Origin: Argentina anserina
Taxonomy: Eukaryota > Streptophyta > Magnoliopsida > Rosales > Rosaceae
DNA: 64,000 bases
Direction of reading: 5' to 3'
NCBI RefSeq assembly: GCF_933775445.1
Contig: NC_065876.1
Coordinates: 4,402,001 to 4,466,000, forward strand
Position numbers and translations under genes: made by a program. The notes beneath the pieces are model-generated. The model made no database searches. It was given only the letters and a program-made list of their open reading frames with translations, and was not told the origin of the DNA. Each line of letters opens with the position of its first letter. Within the stretch, counting starts at the first letter, position 1. This document shows positions 62,257 through 64,000 of the stretch, piece after piece.

Positions 62257-64000
<1,744 letters not shown>

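Overview
This is plant nuclear DNA. It has split genes with GT-AG introns, Ty3/gypsy, LINE, SINE, hAT and Harbinger-type elements, long (CT)n, (TA)n and (GAA)n microsatellites, and plant-only gene families (bHLH137-like, CASP-like, ELIP, MIR169). The proteins look like those of a eudicot, most probably Rosaceae. That family assignment is inference from the general look of the proteins, not from a search.

Layout. Positions 1-16100 are a transposon nest. A young Tekay/Del-type chromovirus lies on the minus strand (1-8584, its 3' LTR cut by the window edge). It abuts a decayed relative of its own LTR (8585-9751). Next come a hAT-type element with an 8-bp target duplication (9955-10748) and a second hAT-type element (12049-16092) that was split by a solo LTR of the same Tekay family (12356-15390, 5-bp duplication ATATC). 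From 16662 the gene region begins with a bHLH137-like transcription factor (seven exons). About 10 kb of gene-poor DNA follows (18475-28805), with a LINE RNase H relic and small elements. Then come a GT29 sialyltransferase-like gene (12 exons, SIA2-like), an intronless SAM-domain gene, and a minus-strand MIR169 hairpin near 37.5 kb. Between 39.2 and 41.2 kb lie a SINE, another hAT element and a Tourist-like MITE. The right third holds an ARM-repeat gene (43956-45785), a CASP-like membrane protein gene (minus), an Atos-like gene (minus, five coding exons), an ELIP gene whose first exon is frame-disrupted, a LINE relic, and the first four exons of a UBC27-like E2 gene that runs off the window.

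The genes are separate plant loci, not a pathway or operon. From memory, bHLH137, an ARM-repeat gene and UBC27 lie close together in Arabidopsis (At5g50915, At5g50900, At5g50870), and SIA2 lies near a SAM gene (At3g48820, At3g48800). The window therefore probably keeps ancestral gene order.

I found no convincing new biological system. The observations most worth checking are the MIR169 hairpin, the 83-bp duplication that copies a splice acceptor in the UBC27-like gene, the frame-broken ELIP transit-peptide exon, the hAT element split by a solo LTR, and the single in-frame TAG between the protease and reverse transcriptase of the Tekay element. All exon coordinates were worked out by hand from splice sites and reading-frame continuity, with no transcript data.
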